In this document: piece by piece, positions 7,049 to 15,820 of the stretch
How positions within the stretch are numbered: the stretch's first letter is position 1
Layout: every line of letters begins with the position of its first letter
Origin: Kangiellaceae bacterium
Lineage (GTDB): Bacteria > Pseudomonadota > Gammaproteobacteria > Enterobacterales > Kangiellaceae
DNA length: 64,000 nt
Direction of reading: 5' to 3'
NCBI GenBank assembly: GCA_026196875.1
Contig: JAPHTP010000112.1
Span: forward strand, 1-64,000
Translations under genes and position numbers: made by a program
Notes under the pieces: model-generated
What the model saw: the letters and a program-made list of their open reading frames with translations, nothing else
Told to the model about the DNA's origin: nothing
The model's database searches: none

Positions 7049-9355
7049 ATGAACCAGATTGTGCGTTCTTTCTTCCTCAAGGTGGTCGAGTTTCCTAGAA
7101 CGACCATTTTTCTCGCTTTAATATCAGTACTCCTGTTCGCTACAGGCATGCCTAATCTACAAATAAGCAATGAATTTCGCGTTTATCTCAGCAAAGACAA
7201 CCCGCAGCTGAAAGCTTTTGAAGCTTTTGAAGACGACTATGTAAAGTCAGACACCGCGACTCTAGTAGTCACCGCTAAACAGGGGGATATCTTTACTAAG
7301 GACGGATTGCTTCTAGTGGAAGGATTAACCGCTGACGCTTGGTATATCGATTACGCTTATCGGGTTAGTTCACTGACAAACTATATTTATACTCGCTCAC
7401 AAGATGACGAAATTGAATCTAATTATTTAGTCGAAGACGCGAGTAGCTTGAGCCGGCAACAAATTGCTCAGATCCGAAAGGACGCCTTAGCTGAAAACCG
7501 TTTAGTTAAAGGAATGGTTACTGACGATGGTAAAGTAGGGTTGGTTCTGATAACGCTTAATTTACCCGAAGATGAAGCCAATGCTTCGATAGCGGTAACA
7601 GAGCAAGTGGAACAGTTGCGTGATAAATATCGCGCCCTCTACCCCAACTTTCAAATTGATAACGGTGGTTCTACGACCTTTAATACGACGTTAGCCCGCG
7701 CGGTAGCGGCAGATATGTCGACTTTACTTCCACTGAGTTATTTAATTATTTTCACCGGCCTGTTTCTATTTTTAAGAAGCGCAATTGGATCCGCTGCAAT
7801 TTTTATTTTAATTAGTGTCTGTCTTCTTTCGACTTTCGGTTTTTTTGGTTGGGTAGCCCCAGTATTAACACCAATCGCGGGTTTTGCACCGAGCGTATTG
7901 CTTTCAATTATGGTGGCAGATAGCGTGCATATATTAGTGACTTACTATCACCAGCTTCACGAAGGCGACAATAAAAAACAAGCAATTCTGGCGAGTTTAG
8001 AGTTGAACTTTATGCCGGTTCTGATCACCAGCATTACCACCATTATTGGTTTTTTAAGCCTAAATTTTAGCGCTTCTCCACCCTACCAGGACTTGGGAAA
8101 TATGGTGGCCTTCGGCGTTCTTCTCGCGTTGATTTTTAGCCTGACACTGTTGCCAGCATTGATGATGGTATTGCCTGTAGGTAAAGCTGCTAAAAGACCC
8201 GAAAGCAATTGGTTTCAACCATTTGCCAATTGGGTTATCGCCTCGCGCAAGAAGCTGTTAATTATTATGAGTTTAGTGACGATTACGTTAGTTACTTTTA
8301 TCCCAAACAATCGAGTTAGCGATAACTGGGCCAATTATTTTAGTGATAGTTTTGAATTAGTTCGATTGGTCAAGAGATTGGATGGTTATTTAACCGGTAT
8401 TAATGCTCTCGAATATTCCATGAAGCCGAAACCGGGATACACGATTTTCTCTCCAGAATATTTGCAACAACTGGACGACTTTAAAGACTGGTTAAATAAC
8501 CACCCTAAAGTCGTCAAAGTAAATAGTTTGAGCGAGTTAATGAAAGATCTTAACCAGGTAATGCACGATGACAGCACCGAGTACTTTAAAGTGCCGGAGT
8601 CTCCAGAATTGGCTGCTCAGTATTTACTCTTTTATGAATTCGGTTTACCTGAAGGACTCGGCTTAAACAACCTGGTGACAATTCATAAGGACGCGAGTCG
8701 ATTTACGGTTATGGTAACCGATTCGGGATCTGATGAACTGCTCGAAATAGACAGACAAGCACAGGCTTGGATGGTACAGAATGCGACGGCAATATTAACT
8801 AGCGAAGCGACCGGTTTAGGTATGGTATTTGCCCATATCGCTCAGCGAAATATTACTAGTTTACTTATAGGCACCTTAATCGCTTTGGTTGGAATTTCCG
8901 CAGTGCTTATGCTGGTGCTAAGATCTTTCAAATACGGTGTAATTAGTTTAGTACCCAACGTGATCCCCGCTGCTTTAGCTTACGGTTTATGGGGAATGAC
9001 TTTTGGTTATGTCGATATCTCGCTTTCCATAGTTGCCTGTTCAACTTTAGGTATTGTGGTGGATGATACGGTTCATTTTTTACATAAGTATATTCGTGCC
9101 AGAAAAAAAGGCTTGGATACCGCAGACTCGTTGCGAGATTCATTCCACCGGGTTGGTATTGCCCTGTTAACAACCTCAGTTGTCCTGGCGAGCGGCTTTT
9201 TAATATTGGCAACCTCACCAATGCACACTTCTGCGACCATAGGTTTGCTCATGGCAGTAACCCTAATATTTGCTTTGGTAGTAGATTTCTTACTCTTGCC
9301 ACCGATATTACTTTACCTCGATAAAAAGAAGGAGTTAACAAATGCCCAGACATGA
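7049..9355 (+). CDS. RND-superfamily MMPL-type exporter
   Basis: A 768-residue inner-membrane protein with two matching halves. Each half has one helix (about 18-38 and 397-417), a large periplasmic loop (about 40-225 and 420-610) and five further helices. Acidic residues in the fourth helix of each half, MVADSVHIL and VVDDTVHFLHKY, match the proton-relay region of MMPL transporters. Family members export lipids or hydrophobic compounds using the proton gradient. No adaptor or outer-membrane partner is adjacent. The 3' end overlaps the cupin gene by 14 bp, so the two are translationally coupled. Substrate unknown. Confidence 0.85.
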   Translation: MNQIVRSFFLKVVEFPRTTIFLALISVLLFATGMPNLQISNEFRVYLSKDNPQLKAFEAFEDDYVKSDTATLVVTAKQGDIFTKDGLLLVEGLTADAWYIDYAYRVSSLTNYIYTRSQDDEIESNYLVEDASSLSRQQIAQIRKDALAENRLVKGMVTDDGKVGLVLITLNLPEDEANASIAVTEQVEQLRDKYRALYPNFQIDNGGSTTFNTTLARAVAADMSTLLPLSYLIIFTGLFLFLRSAIGSAAIFILISVCLLSTFGFFGWVAPVLTPIAGFAPSVLLSIMVADSVHILVTYYHQLHEGDNKKQAILASLELNFMPVLITSITTIIGFLSLNFSASPPYQDLGNMVAFGVLLALIFSLTLLPALMMVLPVGKAAKRPESNWFQPFANWVIASRKKLLIIMSLVTITLVTFIPNNRVSDNWANYFSDSFELVRLVKRLDGYLTGINALEYSMKPKPGYTIFSPEYLQQLDDFKDWLNNHPKVVKVNSLSELMKDLNQVMHDDSTEYFKVPESPELAAQYLLFYEFGLPEGLGLNNLVTIHKDASRFTVMVTDSGSDELLEIDRQAQAWMVQNATAILTSEATGLGMVFAHIAQRNITSLLIGTLIALVGISAVLMLVLRSFKYGVISLVPNVIPAALAYGLWGMTFGYVDISLSIVACSTLGIVVDDTVHFLHKYIRARKKGLDTADSLRDSFHRVGIALLTTSVVLASGFLILATSPMHTSATIGLLMAVTLIFALVVDFLLLPPILLYLDKKKELTNAQT

Positions 9356-9725
9356 AAAAGATGAAGTCATAGATATTACAGAAAAATTCACTCTTTTTAG
9401 CGAACATTGGCGTCCCAAAGTGATCGCAGAGATGAATGACTATCAGTTTAAGCTCGCGAAACTTAAAGGAGAGTTTGATTGGCACTCGCACCAGGACACG
9501 GATGAAGTATTTGTAGTTTTAAAAGGTGAGCTTGAAATGCACTTACGTGATAAAGTACTTAAGCTACCACAAGGGAGTTTATACGTTGTCAAAAAAGGCG
9601 TGGAGCATAAGCCTGTCGCACAAAATGAATGTGAGGTGATGCTGGTAGAACCTCGAGGTGTAGTAAATACCGGAGATGATTCGGAAAAAACGGCATTAAC
9701 GGCGCCTAATGATGTTTGGATTTAA
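9342..9725 (+). CDS. Cupin-domain protein
   Basis: 127 residues forming a single cupin barrel. Motif 1 is WHSHQDTDEVFVVLKGE, giving the His-x-His and Glu metal ligands; motif 2 is VVKKGVEHKP with the last His. The start is set by AAGGAG 8 bases upstream of ATG 9342, inside the end of the exporter gene. Cupins of this compact form bind a divalent metal and serve as small-molecule enzymes or binding proteins. Coupling with the exporter suggests a shared substrate, but nothing in the sequence names it. Confidence 0.85.
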   Translation: MPRHEKDEVIDITEKFTLFSEHWRPKVIAEMNDYQFKLAKLKGEFDWHSHQDTDEVFVVLKGELEMHLRDKVLKLPQGSLYVVKKGVEHKPVAQNECEVMLVEPRGVVNTGDDSEKTALTAPNDVWI

Positions 9726-9824
9726 AATGCTATCGCGTTAATCAGTATGTCCGAATTTGACAGATTGAATGCGAGCAACTAGTCTAACTGGAGTGTTTTT
9801 TAGCTACTTTTAATATTTGGTTAT

Positions 9825-9950
9825 GTGCAGGAACAATTTCAACGATTAAAGTTTATTAATGCTGAGATTCGAAATCAATATGGCACTTGGAAATTAAACT
9901 TAGAATGTGAACTTGAAATTAGTGCATCGGAGCCTAATTCTCGGGAGTAA
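9825..9950 (+). CDS. Possible 41-aa ORF before PAS gene
   Basis: GTG at 9825 opens a 41-codon frame (MQEQFQRLKF onward) that ends 3 bp before the ATG of the PAS protein. It has a protein-like composition (NQYGTWKLNL), and its tail overlaps the GGGAG ribosome site of the next gene, so translation of the two could be coupled. It has only a weak ribosome site of its own. It could equally be untranslated leader. Confidence 0.25.
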   Translation: MQEQFQRLKFINAEIRNQYGTWKLNLECELEISASEPNSRE

Positions 9951-9953
9951 TTT

Positions 9954-10487
9954 ATGAGTGATGACACTCCCATTCATACCGCTAGCTTTCAATTAAAATC
10001 GGTCAGTACCGCCAGGTCAGTTAACTCTAATGATCGAAAAGGTCAATTTGAGCTAGAGCATACTCAGTATCTTGCCACTCACAATGAAAGTCGACGATTA
10101 TTCCATCAAAAGTTAAAAGAGTTTGAAGAGTACTCATGCTTGGTGGTCATTTTAAATCGCTCTGCCGAAGTAGTATTTCTCAATAATTATGGATGCGATC
10201 TACTTGGGATCGAAAAAAAGAAATCGTTCGGTATTTGCTGGCTGACCAATTTTATACCGGAGGAGCAACGCTCTGAAATAATGATGGCGTTCGAACAGCT
10301 AATTTCAGGGAATCAGCAAAGCTATGCTGAATACTACAATGATATTCAAACTTTAGAAGGCAATATTATTCCATTTAAATGGGCTAATTCAGTGCTTTTG
10401 GATAATGATAGTAATATCAAAGGAACAATAAGTTTTGGTTGTGATGCGCGAACACCTGTTTCGATCAAAGGGTTCGTTAATCGATAA
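9954..10487 (+). CDS. Orphan PAS-domain protein
   Basis: 177 residues, ATG preceded by GGGAG. Residues 1-55 are polar and probably helical (ATHNESRRLFHQKLKEFEEY), and 58-170 form a PAS fold: VVILNRSAEVVFLNNYGCDLLG, then FIPEEQRSEIM and the closing WANSVLLDNDSNIKGTISFGCD. There is no output domain, no membrane segment and no signal peptide, so it is a cytoplasmic sensor module without its own effector. It may bind a partner protein. The neighbours (cupin, DUF924) do not identify it. Confidence 0.75.
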   Translation: MSDDTPIHTASFQLKSVSTARSVNSNDRKGQFELEHTQYLATHNESRRLFHQKLKEFEEYSCLVVILNRSAEVVFLNNYGCDLLGIEKKKSFGICWLTNFIPEEQRSEIMMAFEQLISGNQQSYAEYYNDIQTLEGNIIPFKWANSVLLDNDSNIKGTISFGCDARTPVSIKGFVNR

Positions 10488-10542
10488 AGTTAAAAATTAA
10501 AAAATACAATTCTCAATATTCCATTTTGTAGAGGAAATTAAA

Positions 10543-11091
10543 ATGCCGCTAGCCAATCCGCAAGATATCATAAAGTTCTGGTTTGAAGAAACTCAGCCAA
10601 AGTTTTGGTTTACCAAAAGTGAACAGTTTGACCAATTGATCAGAGATAGATTTGAATCATCTTATTTGGCTGCAACGCATTGCGAGCTTACTCATTGGCG
10701 AGAAACACCAGAGGGAAGGCTTGCCGAAATCATTATCCTCGATCAGTTTTCTCGCAATATGTATCGAGATTCAGCCAAGGCTTTTGCGTTTGATTCTTTG
10801 GCGGTGGCTTTGTGCCAAGAGGCAATTAGGACTGGCGATGACCAAAAGCTTGATGTTCAAAAAAGAAAATTCTTGTATATGCCGCTTATGCACTCTGAAT
10901 CGTTAGTTGTTCATGAGCAGGCAGTCCAAGTATTCAATCAACCAGGATTGGAAGATAACTACGAATATGAAATAAAGCACAAAGTCATCATTGAGAGGTT
11001 TGGGCGTTACCCACATCGCAATAAAGTACTTAATCGAGAGTCGACTGCTGAAGAAGCTGAATTCTTGCAGCAGCCAGGCTCATCTTTTTAG
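10543..11091 (+). CDS. DUF924 family protein
   Basis: 182 residues matching DUF924 throughout: an opening IIKFWFEE with a following FWF, the central GRLAEIIILDQFSRNMYRDSAKAF (the signature of the family), FLYMPLMHSE, and ERFGRYPHRNKVLNR near the end. The fold is an all-helical TPR-like domain; the biochemical role is unknown. The ribosome site is GAGGAAA before ATG. The family is usually single-copy and not tied to any operon, which is also the case here. Confidence 0.9.
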   Translation: MPLANPQDIIKFWFEETQPKFWFTKSEQFDQLIRDRFESSYLAATHCELTHWRETPEGRLAEIIILDQFSRNMYRDSAKAFAFDSLAVALCQEAIRTGDDQKLDVQKRKFLYMPLMHSESLVVHEQAVQVFNQPGLEDNYEYEIKHKVIIERFGRYPHRNKVLNRESTAEEAEFLQQPGSSF

Positions 11092-11136
11092 ATATTGAAA
11101 TCAACAAGCACTAATAGTGCCGAGTAGGAGTCTTAT

Positions 11137-11556
11137 ATGTCCGACTTAAAAACAAAGCCTAGTAAGGCTTCAGCCGTCAAATATATCAAATCGGTTGAGC
11201 ACCCAACTAGACAAAAGGATGGACTAACATTACTTGAATTGATTACAGAAATTACCGGTGAAAAACCTGTGATGTGGGGAGGTAGTATCATTGGGTTCGG
11301 TTCTTATCATTTTAAATACGCTAGCGGGCGCGAAGGCGACTGGATGAAAATTGGTTTTTCCCCTAGAAAATCTAATATTAGCTTATACATAATGAACGGA
11401 TTTGATGAATACGAGTCTTTACTGAAAAGACTCGGTAAACATAAAACAGGCAAGAGTTGTTTGTATATAAATAAGCTAACAGATGTCGACATGGAAGTTT
11501 TGAAACAAATGATTCAGCATTCATATCATAAGGCTTCAATGGGCGAAAATAGCTAA
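11137..11556 (+). CDS. DUF1801 family protein
   Basis: 139 residues of the DUF1801 (YdhG-like) fold: an N-terminal helical start, ITGEKPVMWGGSIIGFGSY (typical core with W-G and G-F-G-Y), WMKIGFSPRKSNISLYI and a C-terminal KTGKSCLYINKLTDVD. The ATG follows TAGGAG at 7-base spacing. Cytoplasmic; function unknown. It may be cotranscribed with the DUF924 gene 45 bp upstream. Confidence 0.9.
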   Translation: MSDLKTKPSKASAVKYIKSVEHPTRQKDGLTLLELITEITGEKPVMWGGSIIGFGSYHFKYASGREGDWMKIGFSPRKSNISLYIMNGFDEYESLLKRLGKHKTGKSCLYINKLTDVDMEVLKQMIQHSYHKASMGENS

Positions 11557-11653
11557 GGATAAATAATATTATCTTTAGTGAACTGCCAAATATAACTAGA
11601 GTCAACTGGTTGCCCGGACTAGGCTAGTTTCGCCGAATAATTGTCACAGAAAA

Positions 11654-11953
11654 CTATCCAACCTGTCGAAAATTAAATACATCTCCTTTATCGCCGCTAG
11701 AATATTTGGCGAGTTGTTGTTTAAGTGAAGCCAGTTGTTGTGACATGGCATATATTTCTGACCTTAAATTCGCCATTTCTTTTGAAAGTTGCCGCTCTTT
11801 TTTAGAGGCATTGTGGCGGGGATGGCTTTCTCTTAACCATTGGTAAAGTTGCTTGTTGGAGATTCCAAAGTCGTTAGCAACTTCTGCAATTAACCGTCCT
11901 CTTTCGCCAACTTGTTTGATTGCCTCTTTTTTTAAGATTTCGTCAATATTCAT
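11654..11953 (-). CDS. Orphan IS3-OrfA-like helix-turn-helix protein
   Basis: Starting at ATG 11953 the protein has 99 residues. The N-terminal half is a transposase-type HTH (KKEAIKQVGERGRLIAEVAN, then FGISNKQLYQWLRES), and the C-terminal half is a coiled coil (RQLSKEMANLRSEIYAMSQQ), as in OrfA of IS3-family elements. No OrfB, inverted repeats or target duplication was found nearby. So it is either a remnant of an insertion sequence or a gene kept for DNA binding. A longer in-frame start at 11992 exists, but 11953 matches the family better. The coding frame is intact, with no frameshift. Confidence 0.65.
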   Translation of the reverse strand: MNIDEILKKEAIKQVGERGRLIAEVANDFGISNKQLYQWLRESHPRHNASKKERQLSKEMANLRSEIYAMSQQLASLKQQLAKYSSGDKGDVFNFRQVG

Positions 11954-12222
11954 GAGTATATCCAGATAGTGAATCCACTGATTAATAATCAATTAGTGTG
12001 CCAACTGATAAATAACCACAGATGTATGGAAAATATTCGGTAATCCGCCATTGGCTGCACTGATTAAATGCAGTTTGCTATTGTCTCGCACGCATATGAA
12101 GCGAAAATTGACTTTATGTGAACCCAGTATGACAAGTTGACTGGCGCCAACCCTTAGATGACCTATACTAATTGTGAGCACAGAAAACTGCAGAATGTTG
12201 AAAAAGGAAGAGAGGGGGACGC

Positions 12223-13140
12223 ATGAAAATTAAGTTAGGAACTACAATAGCTGTCTTCTCTATGTGTGTCGGCCCGACAGGTATTAGCGCGGAAACGTTT
12301 AATGATTTAGCGTTTGGAATTAGTAATAACGACAACATATCCAATGCACAGCTAGATTCCGAGATATTTTCCGACCGTATTATTCAAGCAAGTTATAATC
12401 TAGGAAAATTTGTTGATTTAGATGATGGACTAAGCGTTACTTGGTTAGCTGGAGTTGAGTATTTTGATTACGATGAGTGGCCTGGTTTTAATCATCTAGA
12501 CATTGCTGGAAGAGTCGACCTTAAAAAGAAAATCGGACTAGGTGCATTTGTACCTAGTGTTGGTGCACAATTTTCCGTTACTAAATTAAATTATGACGAA
12601 GACGTACGTGACCGATTGCGCTCAGAATTAGAACTCTATTGGTCAAAGCGTATAAACGAAAGTTGGGATATGGGGGCGGCGCTCAATATTGTAGAAGCCG
12701 ATGCCGATAATGAGTTAGCTGCTGGACCATCAGGAATGAACACTGGACCTGGGTCGATGCCGGGAATGCAAAGACCTGGTTATGTGTATGATATATCCCA
12801 GCAACTATTATCGCTTTCAGTAGGCGTAGCTATCGGCGACGTTAACTATATAAAATTCGGTGCAAGCATGATGCAAGGAGATGTAATTTCTTCCGCAGAA
12901 CCCTATACAGAAATTGTTAATGCCTCATCAGCAATTTCGCCGGATGCCGCTATGGGGGATGGATTTTTTGCTTACCGAATAGATGCTGACACCCAGATTA
13001 TTTCTGTTTCCTGGGACTATATTATTAATAACGATTACTCCCTAAATTTCTCTTATGAATATCGAGATTCAGAAGCTAACCAGGGGCAGGTTGATTATCA
13101 GGCGAGCATCGTATCGCTAAATTTAATTGTCCTTTTATAG
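12223..13140 (+). CDS. Outer-membrane beta-barrel protein
   Basis: 305 residues with a signal peptide cleaved near ISA-ETF and a body of alternating amphipathic strands ending in a terminal strand rich in hydrophobics (SIVSLNLIVLL), as in outer-membrane barrels. About 165-185 carries a loop of Gly, Pro and Met (GMNTGPGSMPGM; Met 172, 179, 182) that looks like a surface loop. Met-rich loops can bind copper, and the next gene is a cupredoxin, so a role in copper handling is possible. The gene is first in a three-gene operon with 16 and 8 bp gaps. No specific family recognised. Confidence 0.7.
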   Translation: MKIKLGTTIAVFSMCVGPTGISAETFNDLAFGISNNDNISNAQLDSEIFSDRIIQASYNLGKFVDLDDGLSVTWLAGVEYFDYDEWPGFNHLDIAGRVDLKKKIGLGAFVPSVGAQFSVTKLNYDEDVRDRLRSELELYWSKRINESWDMGAALNIVEADADNELAAGPSGMNTGPGSMPGMQRPGYVYDISQQLLSLSVGVAIGDVNYIKFGASMMQGDVISSAEPYTEIVNASSAISPDAAMGDGFFAYRIDADTQIISVSWDYIINNDYSLNFSYEYRDSEANQGQVDYQASIVSLNLIVLL

Positions 13141-13156
13141 TTAGGTTGAACACTCG

Positions 13157-13804
13157 ATGAATCAACGATATCTTTTCATTTGGGGAGTTATTTTTTGGGG
13201 AGGGGCGTGCCAAAGTTTGGCAGGCGACATTCGACTCTCTATACGAGATCAAAATAACAACCCGCTAATCAATACCGTAATAAAGTTGATACCAGAAAAT
13301 CACAAGGTTAAGTTACTACCGGATAGTCAAATCATCGATCAGATTAATAAAGAATATGTACCGCAGGTTATTGTTGTAATTAAAGGTGGAGCAGTCAGCT
13401 TCCCTAACAAAGATAATATCAAGCATCATGTCTATTCTTTTTCAGAAGCAAAGCAGTTTGAATTGCCTTTATATGAAGGAACGCCCGCAACTCCGGTAGC
13501 ATTTGATCAAGAGGGAGTCGTTGTTTTAGGTTGTAATATTCATGATTGGATGCGAGGTTATATTTATGTCAGTGATTCGCCTTATACGGTGATTACCGAT
13601 GAACAGGGAAAAGCCGAATTGGTCGGCTTACCGGACGATACTTACCAGGTAGAAATTTGGCATCCCCAACTAAAAAAAGATATTGATGCTGTGAGCTATT
13701 CGATTATTGGGGAGCAACTAATTAACGTTGAACACCTAGTCGAAATCAAGCCCACAGTGAAAATACGCCGCCCTCAAGGTCGTCGCAGTCGGCGATATAA
13801 TTAG
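13157..13804 (+). CDS. Secreted cupredoxin, methylamine-utilisation-like
   Basis: 215 residues with a signal peptide (cleavage near LAG-DIR). The copper-site residues of a type-1 centre are present: His 90/91 in IKHHVYSF, Cys 126 in VLGCNIHDW, His 129 and Met 132. This arrangement is found in proteins annotated as methylamine utilisation proteins of gammaproteobacteria. After the cupredoxin comes a carboxypeptidase-regulatory-like beta domain (EQGKAELVGLPDDTYQVEIWHP) and an Arg-rich tail. Predicted to sit in the periplasm and bind copper. It is the middle gene of the barrel-cupredoxin-cyclase operon, which suggests it delivers a copper or redox signal to the cyclase. Confidence 0.8.
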   Translation: MNQRYLFIWGVIFWGGACQSLAGDIRLSIRDQNNNPLINTVIKLIPENHKVKLLPDSQIIDQINKEYVPQVIVVIKGGAVSFPNKDNIKHHVYSFSEAKQFELPLYEGTPATPVAFDQEGVVVLGCNIHDWMRGYIYVSDSPYTVITDEQGKAELVGLPDDTYQVEIWHPQLKKDIDAVSYSIIGEQLINVEHLVEIKPTVKIRRPQGRRSRRYN

Positions 13805-13812
13805 TCTGCTTT

Positions 13813-15786
13813 ATGTCTTTTCGATTTAGAAGGTTCCAAACTAGACTACTATTTTTTCTGATTCTACTATTACTATCTTTACAGCTAGCAATTTACATCA
13901 GCGTGCGCTCAGCCAACATCGAAAACGCCAAAATAGAAATTAACAATAGCTTACACGTTGGTGCGGAAGTCTTTGATAGAATAATCTATGAGCGTACTCA
14001 GAATTTATTTCAATACGCGCGCTTATTGTCTGCGGATTATGCTTTTAAGCCAGCATTTCATTCAGGAGATCATCCGACAATTCTTTCTGCTATGGAAAAC
14101 CATCTTGCTCGTCTTGATGGCGCGCAGATAATGATGCTGGTCGATCTGGATTCGATTGTTATTGCTAATACGGCGAATGCTAGTCAACACGGACTAAAGG
14201 TTGCTTGGCCAGACTTAATCCGCCAGGCAGAACAAGATGAATATGCCGAGGCCACGGCGATAGTGATGATTGAAGGATATCCTTTTCAAATAATTGTCGT
14301 GCCCTATTTTTCGCCAGATATTAGCGCTTGGGTAATGATAGGATTTGCTATCGATCAAACGGTAGCCAGAGATATAAAATCGATCATACAAAGTGAAATA
14401 TCGTTTGCAAGCCAAGCATTGTTCGGTGACGGATTAGAAGATGGTTGGCGGATAACGGCTTCTACTTATACCGAATCCTCATTCTCTGAGTCTGACAAAC
14501 CTGAAAGTAATGATAGTTTAGACAAAAAACTTGTCGAATTTGTTAAATTTCATGCGCCGGAGAATAATAAAATTTCAGCTAGCCTCGATATCGGTGATGA
14601 TCAGTTGATCAGCTTAGTTCAGCCAATTGACAATGATGGAAGGGTTTATGCAGTATTACAGCGTTCGCTCAATCAAGCTCTTACCCCTTACCTAAGGCTA
14701 CAAAATACTTTACAAATTATATTCTGGTTAGCATTGTTTGGATCTGCAGTTATCGTTGTCTTTATAGCCAGAAAAGTTACCCAGCCGGTTAAAGACCTTA
14801 CTGTGGGCGCAAAGGAAATAGAGTCTGGCAATTACAATGCGCGTATCGACATCAATCTTAAGGATGAAGTAGGAGATTTAGCAACTTCATTTAATAGTAT
14901 GGCTAGGGGGTTACAGGAAAAAGAAAGAGTCAGAAATTTGTTAGGCAAGGTTGTTTCTACTGAAATTGCGGAGGAATTACTAAGTAAGGATATTGAGCTC
15001 GGAGGGGAAGAAAAGCAGGCAACCATTTTGTTTTCCGATATTAGAAGTTTTACCAGTATTTGCGAAGGTTATTCCGCAAAACAAATTTTAAGTATGCTAA
15101 ACGTCTATCTGACAGCTATGAGTGAAGCCATTGAAGTTAACAAGGGAGTGATCGACAAATATATTGGCGACGCTATCATGGCGTTATTTGGAACCCCTGT
15201 ATCAGACAAGCAAGATGCAAATCATGCCGTGAGCGCGGCGATGCTGATGAGCGAAAAGTTACATGATGCAAATGCCAATATCAGCCTTGAACAAGTTCCT
15301 TTTCAAATGGGAATAGGTATTAACACCGGGCAAGTGGTAGCGGGCAATATGGGATCGCCCAGTCGGCTTAACTATACGGTCATTGGCGATGCGGTTAACT
15401 TAGCCTCCCGTCTCGAGGGTTTGACCAAGTTTTATGGTGTCGAGGTAATAGCCAGCGAATCAACCAAGGAGCAGGCATCCGATTGGCTATTTCAAGAACT
15501 CGATTGGGTTAAAGTGAAGGGTAAAGCAAAGCCGATAAGGATTTATCGGCCGATTTGTCGTTGCGATAAGCTGGATCAAAAGTCTGAACAACTGATAGGT
15601 GATAGTTCTCATCTACTAACCCTTTATCGCGAAAGAAAATGGGATAGGGCTGTCGAGACATTGAAGCGTCTGGAACAATTAGACCAATCAAATTTTATCC
15701 AAATCTATCTAGATCGAATTAAACAATTTCAACATACGCCACCACCTCAAGATTGGGATTATAGCTTTCGGTTTGATACTAAGTAA
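13813..15786 (+). CDS. Membrane adenylate cyclase with HAMP domain
   Basis: 657 residues. Helix 1 at about 11-31, a large extracytoplasmic sensor domain (about 35-290), helix 2 at about 300-320, HAMP (TQPVKDLTVGAKEIESGNY onward, to about 375), then a class III cyclase domain. Catalytic residues are present: metal-binding Asp 409 (FSDIRSF) and Asp 453 (YIGDAIMALFG), adenine-selecting Asp 526 (VIGDAVNLASR) and the transition-state Asn and Arg after it. It should make cAMP. A C-terminal helical tail (570-657) follows the cyclase. Last gene of the operon; start ATG overlaps no gene but has only a weak ribosome site. Confidence 0.93.
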   Translation: MSFRFRRFQTRLLFFLILLLLSLQLAIYISVRSANIENAKIEINNSLHVGAEVFDRIIYERTQNLFQYARLLSADYAFKPAFHSGDHPTILSAMENHLARLDGAQIMMLVDLDSIVIANTANASQHGLKVAWPDLIRQAEQDEYAEATAIVMIEGYPFQIIVVPYFSPDISAWVMIGFAIDQTVARDIKSIIQSEISFASQALFGDGLEDGWRITASTYTESSFSESDKPESNDSLDKKLVEFVKFHAPENNKISASLDIGDDQLISLVQPIDNDGRVYAVLQRSLNQALTPYLRLQNTLQIIFWLALFGSAVIVVFIARKVTQPVKDLTVGAKEIESGNYNARIDINLKDEVGDLATSFNSMARGLQEKERVRNLLGKVVSTEIAEELLSKDIELGGEEKQATILFSDIRSFTSICEGYSAKQILSMLNVYLTAMSEAIEVNKGVIDKYIGDAIMALFGTPVSDKQDANHAVSAAMLMSEKLHDANANISLEQVPFQMGIGINTGQVVAGNMGSPSRLNYTVIGDAVNLASRLEGLTKFYGVEVIASESTKEQASDWLFQELDWVKVKGKAKPIRIYRPICRCDKLDQKSEQLIGDSSHLLTLYRERKWDRAVETLKRLEQLDQSNFIQIYLDRIKQFQHTPPPQDWDYSFRFDTK

Positions 15787-15820
15787 AAGCTCTGATTACT
15801 ATCTGACGCTTCAAAAAAGG

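Noticed and set aside
12137-12169. TTGACT and TATACT upstream of the barrel gene as a promoter
   Set aside because: Spacing of 21 bases is too long for a sigma-70 promoter.
11993-12181. 62-codon minus-strand frame upstream of the transposase-like gene
   Set aside because: No ribosome site, no recognisable domain, composition unlike its neighbours; probably spurious.
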